Source: Anaeramoeba ignava
Lineage: Eukaryota > Metamonada > Anaeramoebidae
Assembly (NCBI GenBank): GCA_028826165.1
Contig: JAPDFW010000081.1
Coordinates: 762,501 to 826,500, forward strand
Reading direction: 5' to 3'
DNA length: 64,000 nt
Part shown: piece by piece, positions 24,201 to 36,529 of the stretch
Position numbering within the stretch: the first letter of the stretch is position 1
Layout of the letters: every line of letters starts with the position of its first letter
Notes under the pieces: generated by a model
Database searches by the model: none
The model's input: only the letters and a program-made list of their open reading frames with translations
What the model was told of the DNA's origin: nothing
Made by a program: the position numbers and the translations under genes

Positions 24201-27200
24201 TTTAAATTGATTAAATTGATTTAAATTGATTAAATTTATTAAATTGATTAAATTGATTTAAATTGATTAAATTGATTAAATTGATTAAATTTATTAAATT
24301 TATTAAATTTATTAAATTGATTAAAATTGATTAAATTTATTAAATTGATTTAAAATTATTAAAATTTATTTAATTTATTAAATTTATTAAATTGATTTAA
24401 TTTTATTAAATTGATTTAAATTGATTTAAATTGATTAAAATTGATTTAAATTTATTAAATTTATTAAATTGATTAAATTTATTTAATTGATTTAAATTGA
24501 TTAAATTTATTAAATTTATTAAATTTATTAAATTTATTAAATTGATTAAAATTGATTAAATTTATTAAATTGATTTAAATTTATTAAAATTGATTAAATT
24601 GATTAAAATTTATTAAATTGATTTAAATTTGTTTAAATTTATTTTAAATTGATTTAAATTGATTAAATTGATTTAAATTGATTAAAATTTATTAAATTGA
24701 TTTAAATTGATTAAATTTTATTAAAATTGATTAAATTGATTTAAATTTATTAAATTGATTAAATTTGATTAAATTGATTTAAATTGATTAAATTTGATTT
24801 AAATTGATTAAATTTGATTAAATTTATTTAAATTGATTAAATTGATTTAAATTGATTAAATTATTTGATTTAAATTTATTTAAATTTATTAAATTTATTA
24901 AATTTATTAAATTTATTAAATTGATTTAAATTTTGATTAAATTTATTAAATTGATTTAAATTGATTTAAATTTATTAAAATTTAAATTTTGATTTAAAAA
25001 ATTAAATTGATTTAAATTTATTAAATTGATTAAATTGATTAAATTGATTTAAATTGATTAAATTGATTTAAATTGATTAAATTGATTTAAATTGATTAAA
25101 TTGATTTAAATTGATTAAATTTATTAAATTGATTAAATTTATTAAATTGATTTATTAAATTTATTTAAATTGATTTAAATTGATTTAAATTTATTTAAAT
25201 TGATTAAAAATTATTAAAATTTTAATTTATTTAAAATTTATTTAAATTGATTAAATTTATTAAATTTTATTAAAATTGATTTAAATTGATTTTAAATTTG
25301 ATTAAATTTTATTAAATTGATTTAAATTGATTAAATTTATTAAATTGATTTAATTTATTTATTTTAATTTATTAAATTTTATTAAAATTGATTAAAATTG
25401 ATTAAAATTGATTAAATTTATTAAATTTATTAAATTGATTAAATTTATTAAATTTTATTAAATTGATTAAATTTTATTAAATTGATTAAATTGATTAAAT
25501 TGATTTAATTGATTAAATTGATTTAAATTGATTAAATTTATTTAAATTTATTAAATTTATTAAATTTATTTAAATTGATTAAAATTGAATTGATTTAAAT
25601 TCAAACAAAAAAAAAAGAATGCGAACAATGCGAACAATGCGTAATCCCAGGAACCTGCCTCGGAGGATCAACATGTAAATCGGGATACAACCTCACAACA
25701 GCATGCTACGACTGCAACGAAGATTATTTCCTTGTAAACTCCACATGCACAAAATGCCCATCAGTATCAAGTCTTATATTTGTAATAGTGCTAATCTTTG
25801 TAGGATTTATCTTCACATCACTCTTTCTGCTATATAAGAACGGAACAGCACTTCCAGGGTTCCTAATAATCTCAGGGATTCTCCAGCTCTTCGCATCAGT
25901 GTTTGAATTCGACCTCTCATGGCCCGATTTCATAAAGGACGCATTTCGGTTCATTTTCGGGATTTTCATTTTCGATCTCCGACTTCTTCCAAGCTCTAGA
26001 TGCTCGTGGGATCTCGGATTCTATGCCGAATACGTGATGATGTTCTGTGTGCCCTTCGTCGTTTTCATTGCATTCGCAATCGCGTTTCTTGTGTCTTATT
26101 TACAGCACAGAAAATCCCAACGGAAAATCGAAAAATTGCAATACATCCGCAACAGATTGGTTCATGTCAGCACACTGTCCCTCTATCTGATGCTGATACC
26201 CCTCGTGCTCGTCGCGTTCCGTCCTTTCCAACATATGGAAGACAACTACGGCAACGAAGTCCTTGTTGCCGATCCTCATGTCGCATATAAAGATGACAAA
26301 TGGAACTCATATTTACCCCTTTTTGTGATCGCAATCATCCTCTTTGTTCTTGTTCTCCCGCTCCTACTTGTTATTCTCACCGCGCGCTCGTACTCCCCAG
26401 AATATCGCGAGCGCAAAGCAAAGTCTATCGGGTGGATTTTCCTCAGGTTCAAAGAGAAGCGTTATTGGTGGGAAATTCTTGATGTTTTGTGGAAGGTTAT
26501 TTTCCTCGCAATTATTTCTTTTATAACGTCAAACACAAACGCAAATTCTTGGGTCGCTATTGTTTGGGTTCTTGCCTTCATCGTCACTGTTTTCATCCTC
26601 CGTCCCCATAAATCCCGCAAGAACATGAGTCCCTACGATAAGCTCTTGATTGGTCTTCTGTGCTTGCTCATCTCCTACATCTTCCTCAGTATCGAAAACA
26701 GTGGATTCGTTCTTTTTTTCCTCTTTCACACTGCCGGATCCGCTTTTTCTGCCTTCGGTGTTTATTACATTTGGAGAAGAAGAGCAAAATCAAAGAAGGA
26801 TAAAGCCAATGGAAAAGATGTTACAACATCCTCATCAAGCACCGTTTCATTGTCTTCAGAAAACGAAGACCAAGAGAACCCACATCATCAAAATATTGAC
26901 AGCAATAATAACAATAACAACAATAACAATAATAACAATAACAACAATAATAACAATAATAATAACAATGATAATGATAACACTGATTCTGATGATACTG
27001 AAAAAATTATTGCTCCTGTTAATAAAGATGAAAACAATCTCGTTAATCGCGCTCCTCAACTTAATGATAATGATGATACTGGAAACGATCTTTCTTCGGA
27101 TTCCTCTGAAAATGATTCCCCAAAAGTTAATTATCCTCAGATTACTCCTCCTGTCAAAAATCCTCTCGTTTCCTTGAACCAATTCGAATTGCAAAAACAA

Positions 27201-27257
27201 TCTTCTGCAAATCTTTATGATTCAACAGATAATTTACTCACTACTAAAAAAAAATAA
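21266..27257 (+). CDS. Large multi-pass membrane protein: bacterial-type surface ectodomain, Cys-rich repeats, about 9 TM spans, poly-Asn tail
   Basis: Three exons (21266-21324, 21448-24077, 25618-27257) join in phase to give about 1,442 residues. Exon 1 encodes a signal peptide. Residues 20-170 (FKYTNVYPGIDLHFV, GLKNEFIV, LISYQE, RFAYYLN) match the pattern of the N-terminal domain that precedes SBBP/beta-propeller repeats in bacterial surface proteins. Beta-rich repeats follow (VYFAGHFKL, NLFVVGYTQG, IWIGGYSST), then CxxC modules (CLACPAGTYWN, CPPGTFSVGG) to about residue 945. About nine hydrophobic spans occupy 940-1285, with a charged cytosolic tail holding an Asn run near 1325-1350. Codon use is notably richer in G/C than flanking genes. 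It may be a sensor or adhesion receptor; no enzyme domain is visible. A MFFASS extension upstream of the chosen Met is in frame but worsens the signal peptide. Confidence 0.87.
24078..25617 (+). repeat. 1.5-kb intron of TTTAAATTGATTAAATT repeats
   Basis: Donor GTACGA and acceptor AAAAAAG bracket 1,540 nt of TTGATTTAAA, TTGATTAAA and TTTATTAAA units in mosaic order. It splits the Cys-rich module coding region (SE|KCEQCEQC). Confidence 0.92.
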
Positions 27258-27532
27258 TTCCTTTTTTTCTTTCTTTTTCTTTTTCTTTTCTTTTCTTCTT
27301 CTTTCAAAAAGATTTTGTAAGACAAATTCAAAAAAGAATCCAAAAAAAAACAAAAATAAAAGCAAAAACAGATTTAAATTTTTTTTAACTAATTTAAAAA
27401 GATCTATGAAGAAAAAAAAATTCCCAAAAAAGAAAAAAGACAAACATTAAATAACTTCCTATTTCTATTCTTTTTCATATTCGTCAAAAATGAATTAAAT
27501 TTAAAATGAATTAAATTTAAATTGAAAATTAA

Positions 27533-29375
27533 TCAAACAAAAGAAAGAACTTTTTCTTTTTCTTTTTCTTTTTCTTTTTCTTTTTCATCTTCATCTTGAG
27601 ATAATAATTTAGTGATTTCTTCAAAATTTTCAATATTTTCATTTTGAAGAGAAATATTTTCTAATTCAAGAGAATGAGTAAATTTATTCCAATTATATTT
27701 AATTTGGGAATTTTTTGGTTTTTCATATTCTTCTTCTAAAATTTCAATAACATTTTTTTGATAAACTTGACGCCAATCCAAACCATTGAAAAAAGGATGT
27801 CTTTGAATTTGAAGAAATCCATAACGACCTGCTCCTAATCTTAATTTAGGATCTTTTTCAAGAAGCTAAATAAATTAATTTTAATTTTAATTTTTAATTT
27901 TTAATTTTTAATTTATTTTTATTTATTATTTACTTGTTGAATAAATGATTGGCATTCAACATTAATTGAAGGATCAAATTCAGGATCTGAAAAGCAAATT
28001 TTATTCACCATTTCTTTTGGTTCAATAGAATAAAATGGAGTCTTTTTGATTTTAATTTTGATTTTAATTTTAATTTTAATTTTAATTTTTAATTTTAATT
28101 TTAATTTTAATTTTAATTTTAATTTTAATTTTAATTTTAATTTTAATTTTAATTTTGATTTTGATTTAGATTTAGATTTTAATTTTAATTTTGATTTTAA
28201 TTTTAATTTTAATTTTAATATTAATTTAGATTTTAATTTTAATTTTAATTTTGATTTTAATTTTAATTTTAATTTTACTGTTAAATGAAGTAATTCAAAA
28301 AGAAGAATTCCAAGACACCAGAAATCAAATTCTTTTCCGTAACTATTTATAGATAAAACTTCTGGAGCTACAATAAAAAAAATCAATAAAAAAATTTAAT
28401 AAAAAAATTAATAAAAAATTTAATAAAAAATTTTTTTTTTGATCCAAATTGATCCAAAATAAAAATTATTTGTTATTATTTTTTCAATTATTTTTACAAA
28501 GATATTCTTGACAAATTTGTGGTCTTTGTTTAGTTTTAGTTTTTTGGTGAATTAATGGAAGTGGCATTAATTTAATATGAGCTAAAAAAAATATAATTAA
28601 AAATTAATTAAAAATTAATTATCCAAAAAATATTAAAATTATTATTAAAATATTATTTATCCAAATTATTATTATTTAAAATATTATTATTAAAAAATTA
28701 TTATTAAAATTATTATTTAAAATTATCCAAATTATTAATTATCCAAAATATTAAAATTATTATTTAAAATTTAATTATTAATTATCCAAAAAATATTATT
28801 TAAAATTTAATTGATAATCGCATTTCAAAAAGAAAAGAAAAATACCTTTTGAATCTAAAATGATATTTTCTGGACTTAGTCGTCTTTAAAAAAGAAAATT
28901 AAAGAAAATTAAAGAAAAAAAAATTTTTTTTAAAATTAAATAAATAAAAATAATTAATTAAATAATTAATTAATTACCCATAAATTAAATGTTTTGTGTG
29001 AATGTGATTTAAAGCTAATACAATTTCAGCTGCAAATAATTGTATTTTTGATTCAGAAAAAATTTGTTTTCGAGAATTTAAATGGTTTAATAAAGATCCT
29101 TTTAAAAAATATTCTTTCACATCAAAAACTTCTTCATTTACAATAAATTCTCCAAAATTCTCAGAAATAAATGGATGTTTTGTCATTTTTGTTGGCTTTT
29201 CTTTTGAAGGCTCAACTAATAATAATTGATTTAATGATAAAAAATAAACAAATAATTGTTTTTTTGGTTTTGATCTTCCTATTAATGCCTTTTGTAAATT
29301 TTTTATTAATTCCTTTGACTTTTTGTTTTGTTTTCCGGTTATTTGAACCATTTTTTTAAGATCGATTGATTTCAT
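27533..29375 (-). CDS. AGC-type pseudokinase
   Basis: Six exons (29375-28978, 28883-28846, 28581-28498, 28367-28279, 28041-27934, 27865-27533) join in phase to about 349 residues. The C-lobe is clearly AGC-like: [66 protein letters not shown]. Key residues are lost: the HRD-equivalent segment reads IYGRLSPEN (catalytic Asp replaced by Arg, Lys by Ser) and DFG reads PLP. The N-lobe lacks a Gly loop and a VAIK-type Lys. Three C-lobe introns occupy the same positions and phases as in the AGC kinase at 39516-43369, so the two are paralogues. A Glu/Lys repeat precedes the C-terminus, and there is no FxxF hydrophobic motif. Likely a non-catalytic scaffold or regulator. Confidence 0.87.
28042..28278 (-). 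repeat. Pseudokinase intron 4, AAAATT repeat
   Basis: A 237-nt intron (GTAAAA to CAAAAAG) made of AAAATTAAAATC-type hexamers. The Leu/Lys-rich read-through of this array is not coding. Confidence 0.85.
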
Positions 29376-29873
29376 GCTTTTAATTTTAAAAAAAAAAGAT
29401 CAAAAAAAGGAAAAAAAGAGTAAAAAGTGTAAAAAGAGATTTTAAATTTAAATAAAAGAAAAAAAATGAAAAAAAAAAAAAAATTTTTTAATTTAAAATT
29501 TGATCTTCTTCTTTATATTTTTTTTAATTAAAATTTAAATAAAAAAACTCTTTTTGTAATTTGATCTTTTTGAATAAAAAATATTCTTACAACTCATTCT
29601 TAGTCATAAATTATATTTTTATTAAATAAAAAAATTAAATAAAAAAATTAAATAAAAGATCGATCAGTTTTGTGTCTTTTTTTTCGAATTTTATTTTAAT
29701 TTAATTTATTTTTAAATTTAATTTATTGAGATCGTAATTTTTAAACTAAAATTTGTTATTTTCCTTCTTATTTAAATGATTTAAATTCACTTATCAAAAA
29801 AAAAAAAAAAAAAATTTTCAATTAAAAAAATTTGTTAAAAAAAAATAAAGGAAAAAAAATAAAGGAAAATAAT
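29376..29873 (-). other. Intergenic region upstream of pseudokinase
   Basis: 498 nt between the PARG-like stop and the pseudokinase start. It contains A/T tracts and several GATC-containing words (near 29397, 29500, 29567, 29658). No conserved promoter element can be assigned. Confidence 0.5.
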
Positions 29874-32800
29874 TCAAAATAAACAAACCCATTTAAAAAA
29901 AGAGAGATTTGTTTTTTCAACGCTTTGATTTTTAAGAAAGGAATTAAAATCCAAAATTAATTTAAAAATTTGAGAAATTGAATTAAGATTATTTTTTTGG
30001 ATAAAAAGAAGAAAGTCTTTAAAATCCAAAGAAAATTGTTTATCGTTAAAAGTATAATAAGAGATATTTTTTATATCACTTTGAGAAGCAGAAATTAACT
30101 GAATTGTTGCTTTAATTTGTTTGTCTCCACCAAATGCTCCACATCCCCAATGGCCTGTTCCAATTGATTCAAATTCTTTTTCTAATTTCCGAAATCCACT
30201 GTAACTTTTGTTTAATTCTCTTGTTAATTTTTCTCTGCTTGTTTGATCTTCTAATTCGGAATTTTCTTCAAAATCTTCAAGCGCATCCTTTTTAAAATTT
30301 GTTGTTTTTATTAAGTTTTTATTAAGTTTTTAAATTTTTTCTTTTATTTTTATTCCCTTTTTTATTCCCTTTTTTAATTAAAATTTCTATTTATTTTCTG
30401 TTTATTTTCTGTTTAAAATTTTCTATTTAAATTAAAACCCCCATTTTTAATTTGTTTAGAAATTATATTTTAAGTTAAATTTTTAATTTATTTTCTATTT
30501 ATTTTCTATTTATTTTCCATTTATTTTTAATTTATTTTCCATTTAAAATTTTCTATTTAAATTAAAACCCCCATTTTTAATTTGTTTAGAAATTATATTT
30601 TAAGTTAAATTTTAAACTTAACATTTATTGGATTTTGGATTTTGGATTGAATATTGAATATCGAAATTGAATTGAATTGAATATTGAATTGAATTGAATT
30701 GAATTGAATATTGAATTGAATATTGAATATTGAATATTGATTATTGAATATTAAATATTGAATATTGAATTGAATATTAAATATTGAATATTAAATTGAA
30801 TTGAATTGAATATTGAATTGAATATTGAATTGAATTGAATATTAAATATTGAATATTGAATTGAATATTGAATTGAATTGAATATTGAAATATTGAATAT
30901 TGATTGAATATTGATTATGAATATTGAATATTGAATATTTGAAATTGAATATTAAAATTGAATATTGAAAATATTGAATTGAATATTGAATATTGAATTG
31001 AATATTAAAAATTGAATATTGAATATTGAATATTGAATTGAATTGGAATGAAATTGAATGAATGAAATTTGAATATTGAATTGAATAAAAATTGAATTGA
31101 ATTGAATTGAATTGAATGGAATGGAATATTAAATACCCGAATAAATATTGAATTGAATTGAATCGAATATTGAATATTGAATATTGAAATATGGAATATT
31201 GAAATGAATTGAATGGAATTGAATATTGGAATCGATTGAATATTGAATTGAATATTGAATATTAAATGAATTGAATATTGGAATGAATTGAATATTAAAT
31301 TAAATAAAATTGAATATTGAATTGAATTGAATATTGAAATTGAATGGAAATTCAAATATGAAATTGAATATTGAATATTGAATATTGAATATTGAATGTG
31401 AAATTGAAATGAATGAATATTGAAATTGGAATATTGAATATTGAATATTGAATGAATTGAATCGAATTGAATATTGAAATATGGAATATTGAATATTGAA
31501 ATATTGAATACGAATACGAATATTGAATAATTGAATATTGAATACGAATATTGAATATTGAATATGAATTGAATTGAATATTGAATGAAATGAATATTGA
31601 ATACGAATATTGGAAAATATTGGGTGAATTGGAATTGAATGAATTGAATCGAATTGAATTGAATGTTGAATTGAATTGAATATTGAATGAATATTGAACA
31701 AATATTATTGAATATTGAATATTGAAATGGAATATTGAATATTTGAATTGGAATGGAATTGAATATTTGAATATTGAATATTGAATATTGAATAATGAAT
31801 TGAATATTGAATATTGAATATTGAAATTGAAATTGAATTGAATATTGAATATGAATTGAAATGATTGAAATGAATGAATATTGAATGAATAAATCGAAAT
31901 TGAATTGAATCAAAATTGAATTGAATTGAATATTTGAATGAATATTGAATATTGAATATTGAAATTGAATATTGAATATTAAATATTAAATATTGAATAA
32001 ATATTAAATATAAAATTAAATATTAAATATTGAATTAAATATTAAATATTAAATATTAAATAAATTAATTAAAAATTGAATTGAATATTAAATTAAAATA
32101 TTAAATATTGAATATTGAATATTGAATATTGAATTGAATTGAATATTAAATATTGAATATTGAATTGAATTGAATTAAATTGAATATTGAATTTATTGAA
32201 TTAAAAAAAAATATTTACAATAGACAAAATGTAGCGATTACTCCAATCTCTAACTCCATCAAAACCACCAACAAATTTAACATTAAAACCATAACCTTGA
32301 TGAATGCCAAAACGAATAATTCCCTGCGACAAAATAGATTCATAATCATTTAGAGTATCAGCCAAAATCATAAGAACACACAATTCAGGATTCATCCCAA
32401 AAACAATCTCTTCCATTGTTCCAGTTTTTCCAAAACCAACATCTTTATTTGCAAATTCAATCTCAAGTTGTTCTTGATGATCACCAATTAAACCTTGATC
32501 AAAAAGAAGAACATTTTCAAGAATTTTTTTATCACCATTTTCCCAATTGGGAATTTCTGATTTTGAAAGAAACCGTCGATAGAAAATAACGGTTTCTTTT
32601 GGATTGACTTGACCCAAATGGAACTTTTCGAAATAATATAAAAGACATTTCAAATAGGCAACAACAGGGTCTTCACATCCACTCGTAAACCATGGTTCAA
32701 ATGTGCACCACCACTTCATTTCGGGTCTTTTGATCTTCAGAGTGCAGAAAAACATGTGCGAAAGTAGGCAATTTATTTGGTCGCGAGTGAAAATGATCCT

Positions 32801-33091
32801 TTTGCTCTTTGTTTTCTTGCAATCTCACAATTTTCCTTCTGGAAATAATTCTTCTGTTCTTTTGATTTGCGAAATTATAAAGGGAATAATTTTCTGGAAT
32901 ATTTTGTTGTGAGTTTCTTGATCAATATGATTTGCAAAAAATTTTTTCAATCCACTCAGTTTTTTTTTTGTTTCCATTATTGCTTCTATTGATTCCCTAA
33001 GTTCTTTACTATTTGTAATTGGATTTGATAAGATTTCATTGATTTTTTCCCAATGAAATGTTTCTTGATTTGGAAGAAGATAATATTGCAT
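29874..33091 (-). CDS. PARG: Poly(ADP-ribose) glycohydrolase-like protein, altered active site, in-frame TGA
   Basis: PARG removes poly(ADP-ribose) chains. Exon 1 (33091-32219) and exon 2 (30287-29874) join at phase 0 over a 1.93-kb repeat intron, about 428 codons. Matches include LLSHMFFCTL, the macrodomain region EFANKDVGFG...TMEEIVFGMNPEL, SIDALEDF and RELNKSYSGF, then GHWGCGAFGGDKQIKA. The family active site GGG...QEE reads GFG...MEE: the two acidic residues stay, but the Gln and a Gly are changed. The Asn before WGCGAFGGD is His, and the YTGYA-like substrate loop is poorly conserved. A TGA at 32825-32827 interrupts exon 1. A 24-nt GTGAGA...AG segment starting there would restore the frame but is far shorter than the other introns. 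It may be a pseudogene, an error or a divergent enzyme. Confidence 0.83.
30289..32218 (-). repeat. PARG-like gene intron, TTGAATATTGAA satellite
   Basis: A 1,930-nt intron. From about 30640 to 32200 the plus strand is a mosaic of TTGAATATTGAA and GAATTGAATTGAA words; the acceptor-proximal end (30300-30620) is different AT-rich DNA with a 130-nt-spaced duplication. Boundaries on the minus strand are GTAAAT and TTAAAAAG. Confidence 0.88.
30412..30614. repeat. Perfect direct repeat of about 73 nt, spaced 130 nt
   Basis: Copies at 30412-30484 and 30542-30614 are identical by eye. Each contains AATTAAAACCCCCATTTTTA and TTTAGAAATTATATTTTAAG. The CCCCC core makes this unlike the surrounding microsatellites, so it is a segmental duplication rather than slippage of a short unit. 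Confidence 0.85.
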
Positions 33092-33263
33092 TTTTAAAAA
33101 GAATTTATTATTTTTTCTGATTGAAAAAAAAAATGAAATAAAAAAAAAAAAAATGGAATATAAAAAAATTGTGTTATTCTTTGGCGTTTATTTTACGTTT
33201 TTTTTGCCCAATTTCTATGGGATTCAAGAACCAAAAGAAGAAATAATTGATTTATACAAAAAC

Positions 33264-36244
33264 TCAATAGTAATCATAAGAGTTGTCGTAACAGAAAAGT
33301 TGGAACAAAGCAACTAAGCAACTTGGGAAAGTGAAAAAGACGATGAATCCGTTGAGAATATAAAGGGGGATCAGGACATAACTCATCAAAGATATCGAGG
33401 AAGATCCTTGAAGATAAATTGACAGCAAAATTTGGAAAACACCAATAGGAATAATAAAGATGAAAAGAACAACCGAAAATATTTGATAGACCCATCCTTC
33501 TTCCATTTGAATTGTGGCACAGCACGTGCAGCAAGGAAGAAGGTATATGACGAACAGAGGCGAAAACACTGAGGCCCAGTTCATTGATGTGTTTCCGTTG
33601 AGTTTCAACGAAAGAAAAATAACAAAGAGATCAAACATAAACCCTGCAAGATAGAAGATGTAAAGAAGACCAATAGACTCTAGATTGGCAACGCAATATC
33701 CGCACATCAATATTGTTCCGACACCGATTATAATATAGAGGGGTATCATTGCTGTCGGCCAATTCACAGTAATCGTGTTATCCGTTTTTAGCGCAAAAAG
33801 CAAAAATTGGATATTAAAAAGCTCTGTCAGTAACGATGCTGCGAGGAAGCTTCTTTTCTCATAGCCGTGTTCAACAAGTCGCGAGAGGAAGAATAGTAGA
33901 ATCCCTGCAACTGCAAGCATGATGAAAACGGGGATGTAGGCAATGGAGTATTTTAATGAGATGACGTTATCACAACGAAGATTTAAAAGAATCAAAAAAA
34001 CAATTAACGAAAAGTGGAACAAGGAAACCACGAGACTGAAGCTGATGAAGTAGTCGTCCTTCTTCTTCTGGTTGCGGATCCGTTCCATGCGTTCTTTTCT
34101 GTATCGTTCCACAAACTCATCCACCTCTTTCTTCTGTTTTATCAGCGCCTGGAACTTCTCAATAAGCGATTCTCGTGGATTTTCTAATAAGTTGATGTAC
34201 TCAATACGCTTCCTCGGAGTCGAAAGTGCCAACGGAACCGTCTCGTTATTCTCGTTGATGCGTGTTGTTTGCGAGTCCGATTCGCCTTTTCTTCTTCGGG
34301 GTCGCACTCTGTTGAAGATGTTTCTTTTGTCACTTGGTTGCTCGATATTTTGAAGTAAATTCGGGGTTGATTGATACATTTCCTGAATACGCGACTCAGA
34401 GATTGTACGCTTCTCCAGGCGGATTGTCCGTGTGCTTCTTAATAAGCTTAAATTTTCTTCTTCTTTTTTTGCCTTTTTAATTTCTTCTGCTTGTTTTTCT
34501 TCAAGTTCTTCAATTTTTTCATCAATGTTGAATTGATATCCAATTACAAATGGATCTTGTACGTCTTCTTTGATTCCAAGTTTGTTCCATGAGAATAGTT
34601 TCTCGTGTCTTACTGCAAGTCGTCGCCATAATTCTCGATCAAATGTGAGATCGTTGAAATCTTTGCATACCATCCCAATTGATAATACATTCCGAACTGA
34701 GAGATATTCAAATATTATTAACCAGACTTTTTTAATCCAATTTTTAAATTATAAATAAAATTATAAATAAAATTATAAATAAAATTATAAATAAAATTAT
34801 AAATTAAATTATAAATAAAATTATAAATTAAATTATAAATTAAATAAATAAATAAAAAATAAAATTATAAATAAAATTATAAATAAAATAAAAAAAAATT
34901 ATAAATAAAATTAAAATAAAATTATAAATAAAATTAAAAATAAAAAAATATATAAATAAAAATATAAAAAATTATAAAAATTATAAATAAAATTATAAAT
35001 AAAATTATAAAAATAAAATTATAAATAAAATTAAATAAATTAAATAAATTATAAATAAAAATTAAATAAAATTAAATTATAAATAAAATATAAATAAATT
35101 ATAAATAAATTATAAATAAAAAAATTATAAATAAATTATAAATATAAATATAAATTATAAATAAAATTATAAATTAAAATTATAAATAAAATTATAAATT
35201 AAATATAAATAAAATTATAAAATAAATTATAAATTAAAATTATAAATAAAAATAAATAAAATTTATAAATTATAAATAAAATTATAAATAAAAAATTATA
35301 AATAAAATTATAAATAAAATTATAAATAAAATATAAATAAAATTATAAATTAAATATAAATTAAATTATAAATTAAATTATAAAATAAAAATTATAAATA
35401 AATTATATAAATAAAAAAAATATAAATAAAAAATAAATAAAAATAAAATTATAAATAAAATATAAATCAAATATAAATAAAATTATAAATATAAATTATA
35501 AAATTATTAAATTTAAAATTATAAATTAAATTATAAATAAAATTAAATAAATTAAAATTATAAATAAAATTATAAAATAAATTATAAATAAAATAAATTA
35601 TAAAATATAAATAAATAAAATTATAAATAAAATATAAATAAAATATAAATAAAAATTATAAATAAAATATAAATAAAATTATAAATAAAATTATAAATAA
35701 AATTATAAATAAAATTATAAATTAAATTATAAATAAAATTATAAATAAAATTATAAATAAAATTATAAATAAAATTATAAATAAAATTATAAATAAAATT
35801 ATAAATAAAAAATAAAAAATAAAATAAAATTATAAATAAAATTATAAATAAAATTATAAATTTATAAATAAAATAAAAATTATAAATTAAATTATAAATA
35901 ATTTTTCAAAAAAAAAGAGTTAAAAACCCACCTTCTTCAGGAAGAACAGTAACAACTAAACTAGACTCATCAAAAGTAATACTAGTTAAATGACCAGAAC
36001 CCTGTCTTGGGTCATAAAAAAGTTTTTCAAAAAAATCATCAGTAATTTGAATGACACCTTTTCCTCTATAAATAATATAATTTTCTAAAGATTCATTATC
36101 AAGAAATTCTGGTTGTTGTTTTTGTTGTTGTTCTTCATCTTTTTTTTGTGAATATTCTACAATGTTTGTTTCATTTGCTGGAACTACATCTGAATCTTCA
36201 CTTATAAAATTCCCAAAATCATCTCCACTTTGTGAAAAAGCCAT
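33264..36244 (-). CDS. F-box protein with C-terminal TMEM185-like multi-span membrane domain (diverged member)
   Basis: Exon 1 (36244-35932) and exon 2 (34726-33264) join in phase inside the F-box across a 1.2-kb repeat intron (donor GTGGGT), giving 591 residues. Residues 1-100 are acidic and Gln-rich. The F-box (about 101-145) reads LPEEVWLIIFEYLSVRNVL followed by VCKDFNDL and ELWRRLA, a good match to Skp1-binding F-boxes. A charged, coiled linker (about 165-330) leads to eight hydrophobic spans in which pairs repeat the pattern LxLxx(D/N)...W...P(L/I), as in TMEM185/fragile-X-F proteins (for example SLKLNGNTSMNWASVFSPLF). It is the same architecture as the array at 54699-64000, but with a longer linker and G/C-richer codons. 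Suggested role: a membrane-tethered SCF ubiquitin-ligase adaptor (inference). Confidence 0.82.
34727..35931 (-). repeat. Intron of diverged F-box/membrane gene, ATAAATAAAATT repeat
   Basis: A 1,205-nt intron of AAATTATAAATAA units of variable length and phase, with a unique rim of about 20 nt at the acceptor. No ORF is supported. Confidence 0.9.
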
Positions 36245-36386
36245 ATTAAATTAAGAAAAAAGGAAAAAAAAATTAAAAATGAAAAAATGAATTTTCCTTT
36301 TTCAATTTATTTTGCTTTTTTTTTTGCTTTTTTAAAAAATTTCAAAATAATCAAAATCCACAAAAAAATAATTAAAATTAAAATTA

Positions 36387-36484
36387 AATCTAAATCTAAT
36401 TTCAATTTTAATTCTAAATTTAAATCTAATTTCAATTTTAATTCTAAATTTAAATCTAATTTCAATTTTAATTCTAAATTTAAA
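36387..36484. repeat. 24-nt tandem repeat, about 4 copies
   Basis: Unit AAATCTAATTTCAATTTTAA plus TTCT, repeated with no visible change in the central copies. It lies at the start of the intergenic satellite region, just upstream of the diverged F-box gene. Confidence 0.85.
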
Positions 36485-36529
36485 TTAATTATAAATTTTT
36501 AATTCAATTATTCAATTCAATTCAATCTT

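Noticed and set aside
30640-32200. 300-codon Ser/Ile/Gln/Phe reading frame
   Set aside because: Produced by the TTGAATATTGAA satellite in the PARG-like intron. No similarity to a protein and no start context.
32825-32827. TGA read as an amino acid (variant code)
   Set aside because: TGA ends several genes here cleanly (both Cys-rich and pseudokinase genes, array copy A), and no other internal TGA needs recoding.
36287-36502. 71-codon ORF in the intergenic region
   Set aside because: Mostly translated 24-nt tandem repeat; no domain or splice support.
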